A stretch of 64,000 nt of DNA from the NCBI GenBank assembly GCA_018269075.1, contig JAFDVJ010000006.1, positions 155,424 to 219,423 of the forward strand. Direction: 5' to 3'. The position numbers and the translations under genes are program-made. Below the pieces are notes generated by a model. It was not told the origin of the DNA, ran no database searches, and worked only from the letters and a program-made list of their open reading frames with translations. Source of the stretch: Acidobacteriota bacterium (GTDB lineage: Bacteria > Acidobacteriota > Blastocatellia > Pyrinomonadales > Pyrinomonadaceae). Shown piece by piece: positions 8,121 to 15,437 of the stretch; the first letter of the stretch is position 1, and each line of letters starts with the position of its first letter.

Positions 8121-8275
8121 TATTCCCGAATTCATAATTCCTGCCCCCGCTCATCGCCGCCCTTTCGCGCCCGTCGATTCCCCGTTTTCGAAAATCCCGA
8201 TTCATCCCCTAAACCGCCGAAACGAATCATTTCCCCACAACTCCTTTAGCACCAATAACTTTTCCCAACAAAACC

Positions 8276-8307
8276 AATCCGAAATCCGCAATCCGAAATC
8301 CGCAATC
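8276..8307. repeat. 7-bp tandem array, unit CCGAAAT / CCGCAAT
   Basis: Four copies alternate between CCGAAAT and CCGCAAT, ending at the nitroreductase stop codon. Confidence 0.8.
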
Positions 8308-8308
8308 G

Positions 8309-8974
8309 TCAGATTTTCTCGATCAGCTGTTCGGCCGGAAAACGAACCTTTTTGAGATTCGCGAGCCAGTCGTTCGCCGCGTCGCGGTAGCCGAGGGCCG
8401 CGACCGCGACCGCCGAGTAATCCGTGAGCCCCAGAATCTGGTTGAACTGCGCCGCGTCGAAGCCTTCCATCGGCGTCGCGTCGATGCCGAGATGGGCGGC
8501 CGTTTCGAGCAGAAAGCCGAGCGCGATGTAGGCCTGCCGCGAGTTCCAAACCTCGATATAGCCGCCGTCGATGGCTTTTTTGACCGAGCCGTTCAGCAGA
8601 TTCTCATAATCGGCCAGCGATTCGCGTGCCTGTCCGCGAACTTCGGCGATGCGGTCGATAAAGCGGGCGATGTCGGCCTCGGTCTGCGTCTTTTTGTAGG
8701 CGAAGACGACCAGATGCGAAGCGTCCGTGAGCTGCGGCTGATTCCACGCCGCGGTGCGTAATTTTTCCCGGACATCCGGGTCCGAAACGACCAGAAACTT
8801 ATACGGCTGGAGCCCGTAGCTCGACGGCGCGAGCAGGAGCGCCTGTTCGATGACGGCCCAGTCGGCGGCCGAAATTTTTCTGGTCTTATCGTAGTTTTTC
8901 GTCGCGTAACGCCAGTTCAGACTCTCCAGAATCGCTTCCCCTGAAATCTTCTCTTTCCCCAATTCAGCTTGCAT
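8309..8974 (-). CDS. Nitroreductase-family NAD(P)H-dependent oxidoreductase
   Basis: A 221-residue FMN enzyme of the nitroreductase superfamily: an early NWRYATKNYDKTRKIS segment for FMN phosphate binding, LAPSSYGLQPYKF, and a late GFDAAQFNQILGL region, as in NfsB/YfkO-like proteins. Such enzymes reduce quinones and nitro compounds. The start is the ATG at 8974 with AAAAGG upstream. It lies 46 bases downstream of an Rrf2-type regulator on the same strand, so it is probably the regulated target. Confidence 0.88.
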   Translation of the reverse strand: MQAELGKEKISGEAILESLNWRYATKNYDKTRKISAADWAVIEQALLLAPSSYGLQPYKFLVVSDPDVREKLRTAAWNQPQLTDASHLVVFAYKKTQTEADIARFIDRIAEVRGQARESLADYENLLNGSVKKAIDGGYIEVWNSRQAYIALGFLLETAAHLGIDATPMEGFDAAQFNQILGLTDYSAVAVAALGYRDAANDWLANLKKVRFPAEQLIEKI

Positions 8975-9020
8975 AAAAACCTTTTGTAACTCCTTTTGAT
9001 ACAGTTTAGAATAAATTTTT

Positions 9021-9440
9021 TTAGGCCTCGTCGATCCGTTCGAGAACGTCGCGCAATGTGTACTGGCGCAGCCGTTCCTCGATCGATTTGTCGATTTCCT
9101 TTTGCAGGCCGCACAGAAAAGCGGCCATATTCCGGCCGACCGGACAATCCCGGTTCGGCTCCTTCGAATGAAGCGCAAAGACCTCGCCGCACGGCAGAGC
9201 CTTATAAACTTCGGATAATCTTATATCTTTCGGCTGCCGCGCAAGCGACGTGCCGCCCGCCGCGCCGACCTGCGAAACGACCAGTCCGGCTTCCTGCAGA
9301 TTGCTCAGCAGCCGCCGGATGACGACCGGATTGGTGTTCACGCTGCCGGCGATATAATCCGACTTGACGCGTTCGTCGCCGCTTTTGGCGAGAATCGTCA
9401 GGACGTGGACGGCAATGGCGAATTGACTATTGGCAGCCAT
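9021..9440 (-). CDS. Rrf2-family transcriptional regulator
   Basis: A 139-residue winged-helix repressor of the Rrf2 family (start MAANSQFAIAVHVL; wing GAAGGTSLARQP at about 59-70; LSEVYKAL). Three cysteines at 84, 99 and 110 could sense redox state or hold an Fe-S cluster as in IscR/NsrR, but the spacing is not the canonical one. A consensus promoter lies immediately upstream with an inverted repeat over its -10, consistent with self-repression. It is co-oriented with the nitroreductase gene. The start at 9440 is fixed by that promoter. Confidence 0.88.
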   Translation of the reverse strand: MAANSQFAIAVHVLTILAKSGDERVKSDYIAGSVNTNPVVIRRLLSNLQEAGLVVSQVGAAGGTSLARQPKDIRLSEVYKALPCGEVFALHSKEPNRDCPVGRNMAAFLCGLQKEIDKSIEERLRQYTLRDVLERIDEA

Positions 9441-9479
9441 AACTGTAATAAGAATAGTTACAATTGATCGGTTTGTCAA
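9441..9479 (-). promoter_or_regulatory. Sigma-70 promoter with operator for the Rrf2-nitroreductase unit
   Basis: On the minus strand, -35 TTGACA (9474-9479), a 17-base spacer and -10 TATTCT (9451-9456). TAACT and AGTTA arms (9440-9460) form an inverted repeat across the -10, a good candidate operator. The predicted start of transcription is only a few bases from the ATG at 9440. Confidence 0.7.
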
Positions 9480-9486
9480 GTCCCCG

Positions 9487-9708
9487 TCAGACAAGTTTCG
9501 GCGAGCCCGGCGGCGACGGCTCGTCGATGCCGGTTTTTTCGGTGTCGGGCGGTTCCTCGACGGGCGCCGGTTTCGGCTCGGTCGGCGGCAGCGGAATGTC
9601 TTCGACAGTTTCGCCGCGATCGTTTTCACGCTCGATGTCGTAACGATTGCCGGATTCGTCTACGGTCGAATTGACGTCGGGATTCGGGACGTTTGGATTT
9701 GCCTGCAT
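9487..9708 (-). CDS. Small acidic proline-rich hypothetical protein
   Basis: A 73-residue protein beginning MQANPNVPNPDVNS, rich in Pro, Asp and Glu, with no hydrophobic segment and probably intrinsically disordered. The GGAGGG site six bases before the ATG at 9708 is strong, which supports real translation. No recognised family. A 30-bp-stem hairpin separates it from another small gene upstream. Confidence 0.6.
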   Translation of the reverse strand: MQANPNVPNPDVNSTVDESGNRYDIERENDRGETVEDIPLPPTEPKPAPVEEPPDTEKTGIDEPSPPGSPKLV

Positions 9709-9735
9709 TGTTGACCCTCCTTGATCTTGATGGCG

Positions 9736-9801
9736 GATTTGGGATGTGGGATGGCGGATGGCCGAAAAAAATCGGCCATCCGCCATCCCACATCTCAAAT
9801 C
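9736..9801. repeat. Near-perfect 30-bp stem hairpin built from 7-bp units
   Basis: Arms 9736-9765 and 9772-9801 are complementary at 29 of 30 positions around an A6 loop. Each arm is a run of GGATGTG/GGATGGC-like heptamers. It begins one base after the stop codon of the small gene at 9803. Confidence 0.9.
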
Positions 9802-9802
9802 G

Positions 9803-10018
9803 CTAAAGCACGTTTGATGTGCCTTCGCGTTCCCAGCCCCAGCGATAAGGGCGGGACAGGTCGGGAAGCTTGACCGAGATCTCGGCCAGTTTTTTCGGGC
9901 CGGTTCCGGTCGCCGGTTGTTCGGGAGCCTTTTTTCCGGGCGCTGAAACGATCGGGCTCGGTTCGATCTTTTCCGCCGCTGTTTCCAATCTAAAAGACGA
10001 TTTCAACTTCTGGGGCAT
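9803..10018 (-). CDS. Small hypothetical protein with C-terminal aromatic tail
   Basis: A 71-residue protein starting MPQKLKSSFRLE, with a Pro/Lys-rich middle and a distinctive end SRPYRWGWEREGTSNVL. AGGAG seven bases before the ATG at 10018 supports the start. No signal peptide, no recognised family. Its small size and conserved-looking tail could suit a peptide precursor, but no modification enzyme or transporter lies nearby, so no function is claimed. Confidence 0.55.
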   Translation of the reverse strand: MPQKLKSSFRLETAAEKIEPSPIVSAPGKKAPEQPATGTGPKKLAEISVKLPDLSRPYRWGWEREGTSNVL

Positions 10019-10173
10019 AACGATTCTCCTACTAATCGGGTTTAGATTTGCATTTTCACAAAGGCAACTCGCGTGCCAGAACACCCGCGGCGGCGGAACG
10101 TCCCGGGCGGTGCCGACTTCGCGGAGCGCGGAACGCTCCGAAACGCCCGGCGAACCGTTTGCGGACAACCGTT

Positions 10174-11058
10174 TCAGCCGAGCCGGCGAAGCTCGGCGAG
10201 CGAATCGTCGGAGATCAGGCGAAAGACGCGGACGTTCGGATAACGGGCGAGTTTTTTGGCCGTCAGCGAGTCGCAGATGATCATCGAAGCCGCGCGAAGC
10301 CCTTTATTCCACGACTTTACGCGCGTCGAGCGAAGCACCAGGCAGTCCGGGTCGATCTGCGCCGCGACGAGCATTATCTTCGCCAGCAAGAGAAAATTTT
10401 CCCAGCCGGAAACGACCGCGATCAGGTCGTTCGGCCGCGGCCGCGTCTCGCCCTTCATCGTCGCCGCCGGCGAGCTGGTCTTCAGAAACAGGCAGTTTTC
10501 GACGTCGGGCAAAAGTTCGCCGAGTTTTTTCTTTTCGTCGAACATTGCGGCAAATTTCACACCTGGTGAGGTAATTTGCCCCGGTAAATCGGCAAGGCCG
10601 ATGCCCGAAACGTCGAGATCGGTCGCCGCCCGGATCTCCTCGACGAGGATTTTTCGGAGCGCTTCGTCGTTCTCGACGAGACACAGCCGCCGGGTCGGGG
10701 CCGTCTCCAGAAACCGCGCCAGCCGCCGGCCGATCTCGTCCGTCGAATAACCCTGCCCGCGCGCCGCGCGGACAAAGCCGGCGATCAGACGGTCGAGCGG
10801 GTCGTCGACTCTTCCGGCGTCGAGCTCGCGCACGTAAAATCCGCTGCCCGGCCGGAATTCGAGCCAGCCCTGACCGGCGAGAATGTGATAGGCGTTGGAA
10901 ACGGTGTTGAAATGAATTTGATAGCGGAGCGCGATCTCGCGCGTGCTCGGCAGCCGCGCCCCGACGGCCAGCTCGCCGCTCGCGATCCCGAGCGTGATCT
11001 GCGCGACGAGCTGCTCGCGCACCGGAACCTCGCTGTTTTTCGAAAGCCAGAGCTTCAT
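10174..11058 (-). CDS. GntR-family transcriptional regulator
   Basis: A 294-residue regulator. The N-terminal winged helix-turn-helix is classic GntR (VPVREQLVAQITLGIASGEL, RLPSTREIALRY, FNTVSNAYHILAGQGW, GSGFYV; residues about 10-75). The remaining 215 residues form an effector domain unlike an aminotransferase or a standard UTRA domain. The start at 11058 excludes residues encoded by the adjacent 7-bp array. It abuts the epimerase gene; target genes unknown. Confidence 0.8.
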   Translation of the reverse strand: MKLWLSKNSEVPVREQLVAQITLGIASGELAVGARLPSTREIALRYQIHFNTVSNAYHILAGQGWLEFRPGSGFYVRELDAGRVDDPLDRLIAGFVRAARGQGYSTDEIGRRLARFLETAPTRRLCLVENDEALRKILVEEIRAATDLDVSGIGLADLPGQITSPGVKFAAMFDEKKKLGELLPDVENCLFLKTSSPAATMKGETRPRPNDLIAVVSGWENFLLLAKIMLVAAQIDPDCLVLRSTRVKSWNKGLRAASMIICDSLTAKKLARYPNVRVFRLISDDSLAELRRLG

Positions 11059-11094
11059 AATTTCGGATTTCGGATTTCGGATTTCGGATTTCGC
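11059..11094. repeat. 7-bp tandem array, unit ATTTCGG
   Basis: Five copies lie in the short gap between the epimerase stop and the GntR start, leaving no room for a normal ribosome site before GntR. Confidence 0.9.
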
Positions 11095-11105
11095 GACATC
11101 CGGCA

Positions 11106-12011
11106 TCAGTCCTCGCCGAGGACTTTTTTGAGGGCTTCGTCGAGTTCCGGGAAACTAAACCGGAAACCCGCGTCCTGCAGTCTTTTCGGGATCACGCGGC
11201 AGCCTTCGAGCAGGAGCCGTTCGCCCATTTCGCCGAACAGCAGTTTGATGCCGAAGGCCGGAACCGGCAGGATCGTCGGCCGCGAGAGCGCGCGGCCGAG
11301 CGCCTTCGTGAATTCCTCGTTGGTCACGGGACGCGGCGCGGTCGCGTTGACCGGGCCGCTCAACGCGTCGTTTTCGAGCGCGAAATGGATGATCGCGAGC
11401 AGGTCGTCGAGCGCGATCCAGCTCATAAACTGGCGGCCCGAGCCGACCACGCCGCCGACGCCGAACTTGAACGGCGTGAGCATCTTTTCGAGCGCGCCGC
11501 CGTCTTTCGCGAGGACGACGCCGATCCGCGGGTTGACGACGCGCGCGCCGAAGGCGGCCGCCTTCTGCGATTCCCTTTCCCACTCGTCGCAGACGTCGGG
11601 GAAAAAACCTTCGCCCTTTGCCGATTCTTCCGTCAGCACCTCGTCGCCGCGATTGCCGTAAAAGCCGATCGCCGACGCCGAAACGAGAATCTTCGGCGGG
11701 TTCGCGCATTTAGCCAAAGCCTCGACGAGCACGCGTGTGCCGACGGTCCGGCTCTCGCGAATCCGCCGCTTCTTTTCGGCCGACCAGTTTTCGCCGGCGA
11801 CGTTGTCGCCCGCCAGATGAACGACCGCGTCGAAGCCTTCGAGCTTCGCCCGCTCGTCGTCCGTCAAGCCTTTTTCGGCATCCCAGCGAATCTCGTCCGC
11901 CGCTTGCGGCAACTTGCGGACGAGCCTGTAAATTTCGTGTCCCTTCGCCGCGAGCGTCGGAATCAGATGCGTCCCGACGAGCCCGCTCGCGCCCGTTATC
12001 AATATTTTCAT
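11106..12011 (-). CDS. TIGR01777-family NAD-dependent epimerase/dehydratase
   Basis: A 301-residue extended short-chain dehydrogenase. The Rossmann motif GASGLVG is at residues 7-13. The family-specific parts are LAGDNVAGENWS, the SASAIGFYG active-site strand and a C-terminal DUF1731-like segment ending RFSFPELDEALKKVL. This matches YfcH/SDR39U1 proteins, whose substrate is not known. ATG at 12011 opens directly on the first beta strand (MKILITGASG). Confidence 0.92.
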   Translation of the reverse strand: MKILITGASGLVGTHLIPTLAAKGHEIYRLVRKLPQAADEIRWDAEKGLTDDERAKLEGFDAVVHLAGDNVAGENWSAEKKRRIRESRTVGTRVLVEALAKCANPPKILVSASAIGFYGNRGDEVLTEESAKGEGFFPDVCDEWERESQKAAAFGARVVNPRIGVVLAKDGGALEKMLTPFKFGVGGVVGSGRQFMSWIALDDLLAIIHFALENDALSGPVNATAPRPVTNEEFTKALGRALSRPTILPVPAFGIKLLFGEMGERLLLEGCRVIPKRLQDAGFRFSFPELDEALKKVLGED

Positions 12012-12181
12012 AAGCTACTGAAAATGTTACCAAATCCTGACGGGTTTTCGGGAATGTTTTTTAACGCAACGACGCGAAGGCGCAATTTCCTGCTTTTCCC
12101 GGCCGCCAAATATAAGAATGGCTTTTCCGTCAGAATAGATTGCTTCTAACTTTTTTAATAACTCCGGTTTTTCGTTTGGTC

Positions 12182-12187
12182 TATAAT
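12182..12187 (+). promoter_or_regulatory. Candidate -10 element of the hox operon
   Basis: TATAAT stands 63 bases upstream of the hoxF ATG. A convincing -35 hexamer 17 bases further upstream is not seen, so an activator may be needed. The intergenic space 12012-12250 holds nothing else I can name. Confidence 0.35.
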
Positions 12188-12250
12188 TAAGCTGGCAACA
12201 GTTCTTTACCAACGCAGTTCGAAAAATTTATTAAAATCAGGAATTGCTCT

Positions 12251-14035
12251 ATGTTCAAAACGCACAAACCCGACCGCAAGCATCTTATGGAAGTCCTGTG
12301 GGATATTCAGAAAAACAAGCGCTGCATCGAATCGGAGGAGATCGTCAAGGTCGCACAGGCTTTCGATATGTCGCGGATCGAGCTCGAAGGAATCATCAGT
12401 TTTTATCATTTTTATCATTTCGACGACGCGGGCAAATACACGGTCTATCTCGACACCTCGATCATCGCCGAACACGGCGGCCGTCAGGAGATCAGGCAGG
12501 CGTTCGAGGAGGCGACCGGCACGACCTTCGGCAGCGTCACGCCCGATCTGACGTTCGGGCTTTTCGACACGCCGTGCATCGGCCTGAGCGACCAGGAGCC
12601 GGCCTGTCTGATCAACTTCCGGCCGTTCACCAGTCTGACGCCGCAGAAGGTCTTCAACATCGTCACGCAGCTCAAGGCCGGCAAACGCCCGTCCGAGATC
12701 TGCGACGTCCCGAAAACCAACATCCGCTACACGCCGCCCGCCGACCGGACCGTCTTTTTCAAGCCCTACGAAAAATTTTCGGCGCTCGCCGCGCTCCGCG
12801 ACCGGACGCCCGACGAGATCATCGACACGGTCGAACAATCGAAGCTCGCCGGCTACGGCGGCGCATTTTTCCCGACCGGCAAAAAATGGCGCTTCTGCCG
12901 CCAGACGCCGGCCGAGAAGCGCTATGTCATCGCCAACGCCGACGAGGGCGAGCCCGGCACGTTCAAGGACCGCGTGCTGCTGCAGACGCATCCCGAGCTG
13001 CTGATCGAGGGCCTGATCTTTGCGGCCTACGCGGTCGGCGCGTCGGAAGGCGCGATCTACCTGCGCGCCGAGTATATGTATCTCAAGGAAGAGCTCGACC
13101 GGCTGCTCGTCGAGTATCGCCGCAAGGGCTTTCTCGGCAAGAACATTCCCGCGAAAACGCCTTTCGAATTCGATCTTTACGTCCATCTCGGCGCGGGCGC
13201 CTACGTCTGCGGCGAGGAGACCGCGCTCATTCACTCGATGGAGGGCCGGCGCGGCGAGCCCGGCACGAAGGAATATTTCCCCGTCCAGAAGGGCTTTCTC
13301 GGCCAGCCGACCGTCGTCAACAACGTCGAGACGCTCTCGGCCGTCCCGCGCGTTTTCGAAGCGGGCGTCGAAAACTGGCTCAAGGTCGGCACCGCGAAAA
13401 CGCCGGGGACGAAGATCATCAGCGTCTCGGGCGACTGCACGAATCCGGGCATCTACGAGATCGAATGGGGCACGGACTTCAACGATTTTCTCCGGATGAC
13501 CGGCGCGCGCGATCCGAAAATGGTTCAACTGAGCGGGCCGTCGGGCGTCTGCGTCGCGGTCGCGGTCGACCCGAAAACCGGTCTGTATCTCGTCGACGGG
13601 CAGGACCGCCGCGCCCTCAGCGGCGAGGATCTCGCCTGCGGCGGCTCGTTTATGATCTTCGACGAGACGCGCAACATTCTCAAGGTGCTCAAATCCTATT
13701 CCGACTTTTTCGTCGCCGAATCGTGCGGCCTCTGCGTGCCGTGCCGGACGGGTAATTTTCTTTTGAATAAAAAGCTCCAGAAGCTGATCAACGGCCACGG
13801 CGAGAAGAAAGACCTTCACGAAATCACCGAGTGGAGCGAGATCATCAAGACGACGAGCCGCTGCGGCCTCGGGCAGTTTTCCAACAATTCCCTGCTGCTC
13901 GCGATCGACAAGTTTCCGGACGTCATCGACCGGGCGCTCGCCGACAACACGGATTTCAACCCGGCCTTCAACATCGAGACGGCGACGGCCGAATACGACC
14001 GCATCGTCGAGGAGATCAACGCGAATTATGACTAA
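12251..14035 (+). CDS. hoxF: NAD-reducing [NiFe]-hydrogenase diaphorase subunit HoxF
   Basis: A 594-residue fusion of a NuoE-like domain (1-160) and a NuoF-like domain (165-594), the flavin module that passes electrons between NAD(H) and the Fe-S chain. FMN/NAD motifs are GYGGAFFPTGKKW (201-213), NADEGEPGTFKD (229-240) and GAGAYVCGEE (314-323). The [4Fe-4S] ligands are Cys492, 495, 498 and 538. The NuoE-like part has lost its first cysteine pair (LDTS in place of CxxxxC), so its [2Fe-2S] centre is probably absent. AGGA precedes the ATG. It overlaps hoxUY by eight bases. It lacks the extra N-terminal features that would make it a true NuoF. Confidence 0.93.
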   Translation: MFKTHKPDRKHLMEVLWDIQKNKRCIESEEIVKVAQAFDMSRIELEGIISFYHFYHFDDAGKYTVYLDTSIIAEHGGRQEIRQAFEEATGTTFGSVTPDLTFGLFDTPCIGLSDQEPACLINFRPFTSLTPQKVFNIVTQLKAGKRPSEICDVPKTNIRYTPPADRTVFFKPYEKFSALAALRDRTPDEIIDTVEQSKLAGYGGAFFPTGKKWRFCRQTPAEKRYVIANADEGEPGTFKDRVLLQTHPELLIEGLIFAAYAVGASEGAIYLRAEYMYLKEELDRLLVEYRRKGFLGKNIPAKTPFEFDLYVHLGAGAYVCGEETALIHSMEGRRGEPGTKEYFPVQKGFLGQPTVVNNVETLSAVPRVFEAGVENWLKVGTAKTPGTKIISVSGDCTNPGIYEIEWGTDFNDFLRMTGARDPKMVQLSGPSGVCVAVAVDPKTGLYLVDGQDRRALSGEDLACGGSFMIFDETRNILKVLKSYSDFFVAESCGLCVPCRTGNFLLNKKLQKLINGHGEKKDLHEITEWSEIIKTTSRCGLGQFSNNSLLLAIDKFPDVIDRALADNTDFNPAFNIETATAEYDRIVEEINANYD

Positions 14036-15296
14036 GATCATCAACATTACGATCGACGGCAAGCCGATCGAGACGTTCGAGGGCCGCAACCTCGTCGACG
14101 TCGCCAAGGAAAACGGCATCTTCATCCCGACGCTCTGCTATTTCCGCGACATTCCGCCGCTGGCGACCTGCCGCATCTGCACGGTCAAACTGAACGGCCG
14201 CCACACGACCGGCTGCACGCTGCGGGTCGCCGACGGGATGCAGATCGAGGTCAACACGCCCGAGCTGCTCGACAACCGCAAGGCGATCATCGAGATGCTC
14301 TATTCCGAGGGCAATCATTTCTGCCCGTCCTGCGAAAAAAGCGGCAAGTGCGATATGCAGAACCTCGGCTACGATATGGGCATCACGGCGAGCCGCTACC
14401 CGCACGCGTTCAGCCATAAAACGATCGATTTCAACCCGAAGCGGATGATTATGGAATCGAACCGCTGCATTTTGTGCAAGCGCTGCGTCGAAGAGGTCAA
14501 AACGCGGGACGGCAAGGACGTCTTCTCGTTCGTCAAGCGCGGCGTCAAGACGCTCGTCAAGATCGATTACGAGGAAGAGGCCAAGCTCTCGGAAAGCGAG
14601 GCAATGCGGGCGATGAACCTCTGCCCGGTCGGCGCGATTCTCGTCAAGGGAATGATCCACGAAGAGCCGTTCGGCGACCGCAAATACGATCTCGTCGGCA
14701 AGGAAGTCAAGCCGAAGTTGAGCGGCGGCGGCCTCGTCAAGAAAGACCCGAACGAAAAATTCATCGTCGCGACGACCTCGCTCGCCGGCTGTTTCGGCTG
14801 CCATATGTCGATGCTCGACATCGACACCGAGCTGATCGATCTGCTCGAGATCGTCGAGTTCAACAAATCGCCGCTGACCGACATCAAGAAGTTCTCGAAA
14901 CGCTGTCATATCGGGATCGTCGAGGGCGGCTGCGCCAACTCGGAAAACGTCGAAGTGCTCAAGGAATTCCGCAAGCGCTGCGACATTCTCGTGAGCCTCG
15001 GCGAATGCGCGATTATGGGCGGCATCCCGGCGATGCGCAATTTCGTCTCGCTCAGGGAATGTCTCGAAGAGGCCTATCTGCACAGCCGCACGAGCGAGCT
15101 CGGCGCGCACGTCATCCCCGGCCACGAAGACATTCCGAAGATTCTGAACAACGTCTACCCGTGCACCGAGATCGTCAAGATCGACTACTACATTCCGGGC
15201 TGCCCGCCGAGCGCGCAGCACATCTGGAAAGTCGTCCGGAGCCTGCTGCTCGGCGAAGAATTCTCGATCGCGCACGACGAGTTCAAATACGATTAG
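14028..15296 (+). CDS. hoxUY: Fused HoxU-HoxY electron-transfer and small hydrogenase subunit
   Basis: A 422-residue single chain combining two normally separate subunits. HoxU part (1-205): [2Fe-2S] ligands Cys37, 48, 51, 63; a His97-Cys99-Cys102-Cys108 [4Fe-4S] site; a CxxCxxC site at 147/150/153 with Cys199. A linker (about 206-243, KPKLSGGGLVKK) leads into the HoxY part (244-422), whose proximal [4Fe-4S] ligands are Cys255, 258, 327 and 392 (PGCPPS). No stop or frameshift lies at the junction. It would carry electrons from the NiFe site in HoxH to HoxF. Confidence 0.92.
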   Translation: MTKIINITIDGKPIETFEGRNLVDVAKENGIFIPTLCYFRDIPPLATCRICTVKLNGRHTTGCTLRVADGMQIEVNTPELLDNRKAIIEMLYSEGNHFCPSCEKSGKCDMQNLGYDMGITASRYPHAFSHKTIDFNPKRMIMESNRCILCKRCVEEVKTRDGKDVFSFVKRGVKTLVKIDYEEEAKLSESEAMRAMNLCPVGAILVKGMIHEEPFGDRKYDLVGKEVKPKLSGGGLVKKDPNEKFIVATTSLAGCFGCHMSMLDIDTELIDLLEIVEFNKSPLTDIKKFSKRCHIGIVEGGCANSENVEVLKEFRKRCDILVSLGECAIMGGIPAMRNFVSLRECLEEAYLHSRTSELGAHVIPGHEDIPKILNNVYPCTEIVKIDYYIPGCPPSAQHIWKVVRSLLLGEEFSIAHDEFKYD

Positions 15297-15303
15297 GGAT
15301 TGG

Positions 15304-15431
15304 GGATTTCGGATTTCGGATTTCGGATTTCGGATTTCGGATTTGTTTGTTTTCGAAGTTCGAATTTCCATTGCAAATCGGAAGCCGATCACAACAGAGC
15401 AATCCGAAATCCGAAATCCGAAATCCGCAAT
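15304..15431. repeat. Inverted pair of 7-bp arrays between hoxUY and hoxH
   Basis: ATTTCGG copies at 15304-15344 face CCGAAAT copies at 15401-15431. The arms could pair into a roughly 30-bp hairpin inside the hox transcript, six bases before the hoxH ATG. Confidence 0.9.
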
Positions 15432-15437
15432 TGATTT

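Noticed and set aside
7963..8205. An 80-codon minus-strand frame in the 7.9-8.2 kb gap
   Set aside because: It overlaps the more protein-like 49-codon frame in another phase and includes repeat-derived sequence.
12027..12212. A 61-codon minus-strand frame upstream of hoxF
   Set aside because: It has no ribosome site and overlaps the hox promoter region; the Arg/Lys-rich text is not protein-like.
12251..14035. Second nuoF/nuoE pair
   Set aside because: The fused domain, the neighbouring hydrogenase subunits and the lost cysteine pair make HoxF the better call.
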